Shown: positions 61,915 to 64,000 of the stretch, one piece after another
Layout of the letters: every line of letters starts with the position of its first letter
How positions within the stretch are numbered: position 1 is the stretch's first letter
Origin: WTJD01 sp964225175
GTDB taxonomy: Bacteria > Pseudomonadota > Gammaproteobacteria > Xanthomonadales > SZUA-36
DNA: 64,000 nucleotides
Direction of reading: 5' to 3'
Assembly: GCA_964225175.1 (NCBI GenBank)
Contig: CAXQNK010000132.1
Location: 47,663-111,662 of the forward strand
The notes under the pieces: generated by a model
Databases searched by the model: none
What the model saw: the letters and a program-made list of their open reading frames with translations, nothing else
What the model was told of the DNA's origin: nothing
Position numbers and translations under genes: made by a program

Positions 61915-63657
61915 ATGCGAAAGAACACCTTTTTCATCAGTTGCGTGCTCGCACTTGCCGCTGGCTGCGCGAGCGATAGACAGGAGATCGATACCTCACC
62001 GCGCGGGCCGGCCCTGACCGAACCTCTCGCACAAGCTGTCGAAGAAGACCGCACCACCACGCCCTTACAGGCGCCAGACCCAAGCCAGCTGAAAACTGAA
62101 TTCACTCCGCTGGCAAAACCATCTTTCACGCAGCGTGCGAACCATTCCGTCATCGGCATGACCCAGGGCGACATGGCGGTCTGGCCGACCCGGGAAGCCA
62201 CCTATCGTGAACGCTATGAGCACCCCGGCGACCACGGGGTCATGCGCGTTACCGAGGTGCCGGTATCCACTTTTTCCATTGACGTGGATACGGGGGCATA
62301 CAGCACCATGCGTCGCTGGCTCAACCAGGGTCAGCTGCCGCCGGAAAACGCTGTTCGCGTCGAGGAATACATCAACTATTTCAACTATGACTACGAACGT
62401 CCGGACACGCGCGAGCAACCATTCAGCGTCAACATGGAAATCGCGCCCACACCCTGGAACCCCTCGACACATCTGCTTCGGATCGGCATACAGGGTTACG
62501 AGGTACCGGCGGCCCAACTTCCCGACGCGAACCTCGTATTTCTCGTCGACGTTTCCGGTTCCATGCGCTCCCGCGACAAACTGCCCCTGTTACGTCATGC
62601 GCTCAAGCTTCTGACTGACCAGATGGGCGCCTCGGATTGCATTAGCCTGGTCGTATATGCCGGATCCTCAGGCGTTGTGCTCAAACCCACCGCAGGTGAT
62701 CAAAAAGCCATGATCAAGGCTGCGCTGGATCAACTGGAAGCAGGCGGCTCCACCAACGGTGCGGCCGGCATCCGCCTGGCCTACGAGATGGCTCGCCAGG
62801 CCTTCAAACCGGAAGGCGTCAATCGTGTCATCCTGGCCACAGACGGCGATTTCAATGTAGGTCTCGCCAGCACGGACGAACTCGTCGACCTGGTGCAACG
62901 CCAGCGCGAATCAGGTATCGCACTGACCACGCTGGGTTTCGGCTCTGGAAATTACAACGATCACCTCATGGAACAACTTGCCGACGAGGGTAATGGTCAA
63001 TACGCGTACATTGACCGCCTGTCCGAGGCTCAGAAGGTTTTGGGTCAGCAACGCTCCGGAACGCTGATGACCATCGCCAGGGACGTCAAGATCCAGCTCG
63101 AGTTCAACCATCAACTGGTCTCAGAATATCGCCTGATCGGTTACGAAAACCGCGCTCTTGAGGAGGAGGATTTCGACAATGACCGGGTGGATGCAGGCGA
63201 GATCGGAGCGGGACACGACGTGACAGCCCTCTACGAAATCAGCCTGAAAGGCCAGGACGCGCAACGGCTCAAGCCCCGTCGTTATTCCGGTGAAGCGCCT
63301 CCAGCCAGACACCTCGAAGCGCCCGCGCTCCATGCCGATGAATTGGCATTCCTGAAAATTCGCTACAAGCAACCTAAATCATCGCGCTCGCAATTGCTGG
63401 AATATCCAGTCCTGGCCCGCACGATAAAAGCTGATACCTCGGCCGCTGGCTCCGAATGGCGATTCGCAGCAGCAGTGGCTGCCTTCGGGCAGCAGCTAAG
63501 GGGTGGAACGTTTCTCGAAGACTTCGGCTATGAGCAGATCGCCGCGCTGGCGATGGCGGCGCGTGGTTCAGACGCTTTCGGTTACCGGGGCGAGTTCCTG
63601 CAGCTGGTCCGCCTGGCCGAAAGCCTGTCAGTACAGAATCACATCGCCGGGGACTGA
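61915..63657 (+). CDS. von Willebrand factor A lipoprotein, YfbK-like
   Basis: 580 residues. Lipoprotein signal with lipobox LAAGC (Cys18). The N-terminal YfbK domain spans about 70-185 (STFSIDVDTGAYSTMRRWLNQGQLPPENAVRVEEYINYFNYDY). The vWA domain (about 200-380) holds the MIDAS motif NLVFLVDVSGSMRSRDKLPLLRHALKLL and the later Thr/Asp positions (NRVILATDGDFNVGLA). The C-terminal DUF3520-type region ends at about 580. YfbK is a periplasmic protein of unclear function in enteric bacteria. The following ECF sigma gene and short spacing suggest a sigma-regulated pair. SD AGGAG lies 9-10 bases before the ATG. Confidence 0.9.
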   Translation: MRKNTFFISCVLALAAGCASDRQEIDTSPRGPALTEPLAQAVEEDRTTTPLQAPDPSQLKTEFTPLAKPSFTQRANHSVIGMTQGDMAVWPTREATYRERYEHPGDHGVMRVTEVPVSTFSIDVDTGAYSTMRRWLNQGQLPPENAVRVEEYINYFNYDYERPDTREQPFSVNMEIAPTPWNPSTHLLRIGIQGYEVPAAQLPDANLVFLVDVSGSMRSRDKLPLLRHALKLLTDQMGASDCISLVVYAGSSGVVLKPTAGDQKAMIKAALDQLEAGGSTNGAAGIRLAYEMARQAFKPEGVNRVILATDGDFNVGLASTDELVDLVQRQRESGIALTTLGFGSGNYNDHLMEQLADEGNGQYAYIDRLSEAQKVLGQQRSGTLMTIARDVKIQLEFNHQLVSEYRLIGYENRALEEEDFDNDRVDAGEIGAGHDVTALYEISLKGQDAQRLKPRRYSGEAPPARHLEAPALHADELAFLKIRYKQPKSSRSQLLEYPVLARTIKADTSAAGSEWRFAAAVAAFGQQLRGGTFLEDFGYEQIAALAMAARGSDAFGYRGEFLQLVRLAESLSVQNHIAGD

Positions 63658-63669
63658 ATCGTGGATTAC

Positions 63670-63695
63670 ACAGCCTGTCCAACGGGACAGGCTGT
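63670..63695 (+). terminator. hairpin after the YfbK-like gene
   Basis: ACAGCCTGTCC (63670-63680) and GGACAGGCTGT (63685-63695) form a perfect 11-bp stem with a 4-base loop, 13 bp after the YfbK-like stop and 46 bp before the sigma factor start. Only a short TTT follows, so termination may be partial. Confidence 0.6.
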
Positions 63696-63740
63696 TTCGC
63701 CGCTCTTGGCGCGATGCAGGGATTGCGATAGGCTCAGAAC

Positions 63741-64000
63741 ATGCAGAGCGCAAGCGATGAACGTCTGATGCAGGAGTATGCCAACGGTCACCCGGAGGCA
63801 TTCGAAGAACTCTATGCGCGCTACCGGAAAACGCTGTACGCCTACTTCCGTCGCCAAGTCAGCGATGCTGCGACCGCTAATGACCTGTACCAGGGCGCCT
63901 GGGAAAAAATCATCGCCGGGCGCGGCCGCTATCGACCGGACGCGCCCTTTCGCGCATGGATTTTCCGTATCGCCCACAACCACCTGATGGACCACTTCCG
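63741..64000 (+). CDS. ECF-type sigma-70 factor, N-terminal part (cut by window edge)
   Basis: 86 codons from ATG 63741 to the window end. Region 2 is clear: QEYANGHPEAFEELYARYRKTLYAYFRRQVSDAATANDLYQGAWEKIIAGRGRYRPDAPFRAWIFRIAHNHLMDHF. Residues DLYQGAWEKI correspond to 2.1-2.2 core binding, and FRAWIFRIAHNHLMDHF to the -10 recognition part. ECF sigma factors direct transcription of stress or envelope genes. The next gene, often an anti-sigma factor, is outside the window. Confidence 0.88.
   Translation, partial: MQSASDERLMQEYANGHPEAFEELYARYRKTLYAYFRRQVSDAATANDLYQGAWEKIIAGRGRYRPDAPFRAWIFRIAHNHLMDHF

Overview
The window looks like chromosomal DNA of a Gammaproteobacterium, probably free-living and aerobic. 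The evidence is the order tadA - guaA - guaB - xseA near the right end (xseA divergent from guaBA, as in enterobacteria and pseudomonads), two TonB-dependent receptors, a type IV pilin and a lipoprotein of the YfbK type. The sequence is moderately GC-rich, with abrupt AT-rich islands at a few divergent promoters. I see no rRNA, tRNA, CRISPR array, insertion sequence or phage gene.

Layout. 0-3.5 kb: the end of an alpha/beta hydrolase, a Tat-exported nitrilase-fold protein, a secreted DUF1554 protein and a pilin. 3.7-45.4 kb: a large accessory catabolic island of about 37 genes in divergent operons. It holds seven VOC-fold (glyoxalase/extradiol dioxygenase superfamily) proteins, four zinc-free MDR oxidoreductases, four MFS transporters, an aldehyde dehydrogenase, a hydantoinase-like amidohydrolase, a VAO-type FAD oxidase, two further amidohydrolases, two CaiB/BaiF CoA-transferases, a LeuCD-type hydro-lyase, an HMG-CoA-lyase-like enzyme, a bicupin with a His-Asp tail, a NicO/UreH-like metal transporter, paired DUF1838 proteins and a TonB receptor. 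45.5-48.9 kb: an ALDH16-type two-domain dehydrogenase with deoC. 49-54.4 kb: a sortilin-like beta-propeller protein and a second TonB receptor. 54.5-55.5 kb: a sulfatase remnant and tadA. 55.6-61.8 kb: guaA, guaB, a YtcJ-type amidohydrolase and an interrupted xseA. 61.9 kb to the end: a YfbK-like lipoprotein and the start of an ECF sigma factor.

How the island may work (inference). A TonB receptor brings in an unknown ligand. Exported VOC, TPR, amidohydrolase, DUF1838 and CpeT-like proteins would act in the periplasm, and MFS carriers would move products inward. Cytoplasmic VOC, MDR, ALDH, hydantoinase and FAD enzymes would process the skeleton. LeuCD, CaiB and the HMG-CoA-lyase-like enzyme would hydrate, activate and cleave a branched dicarboxylate into central metabolites. 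The substrate cannot be read from sequence.

Main discovery. The five AT-rich islands each hold a copy of one palindrome, consensus ATAATGATATATCATTAT (17, 15, 13, 13 and 14 of 18 matches). They lie in five of the six divergent promoter regions of the island and nowhere else that I found. This suggests one regulon under a single dimeric repressor or activator, and no DNA-binding regulator gene is present in the island.

Three genes carry in-frame premature stops of three different kinds: amidohydrolase TGA, sulfatase TAA, xseA TAG. Either local decay or sequence errors could explain this.
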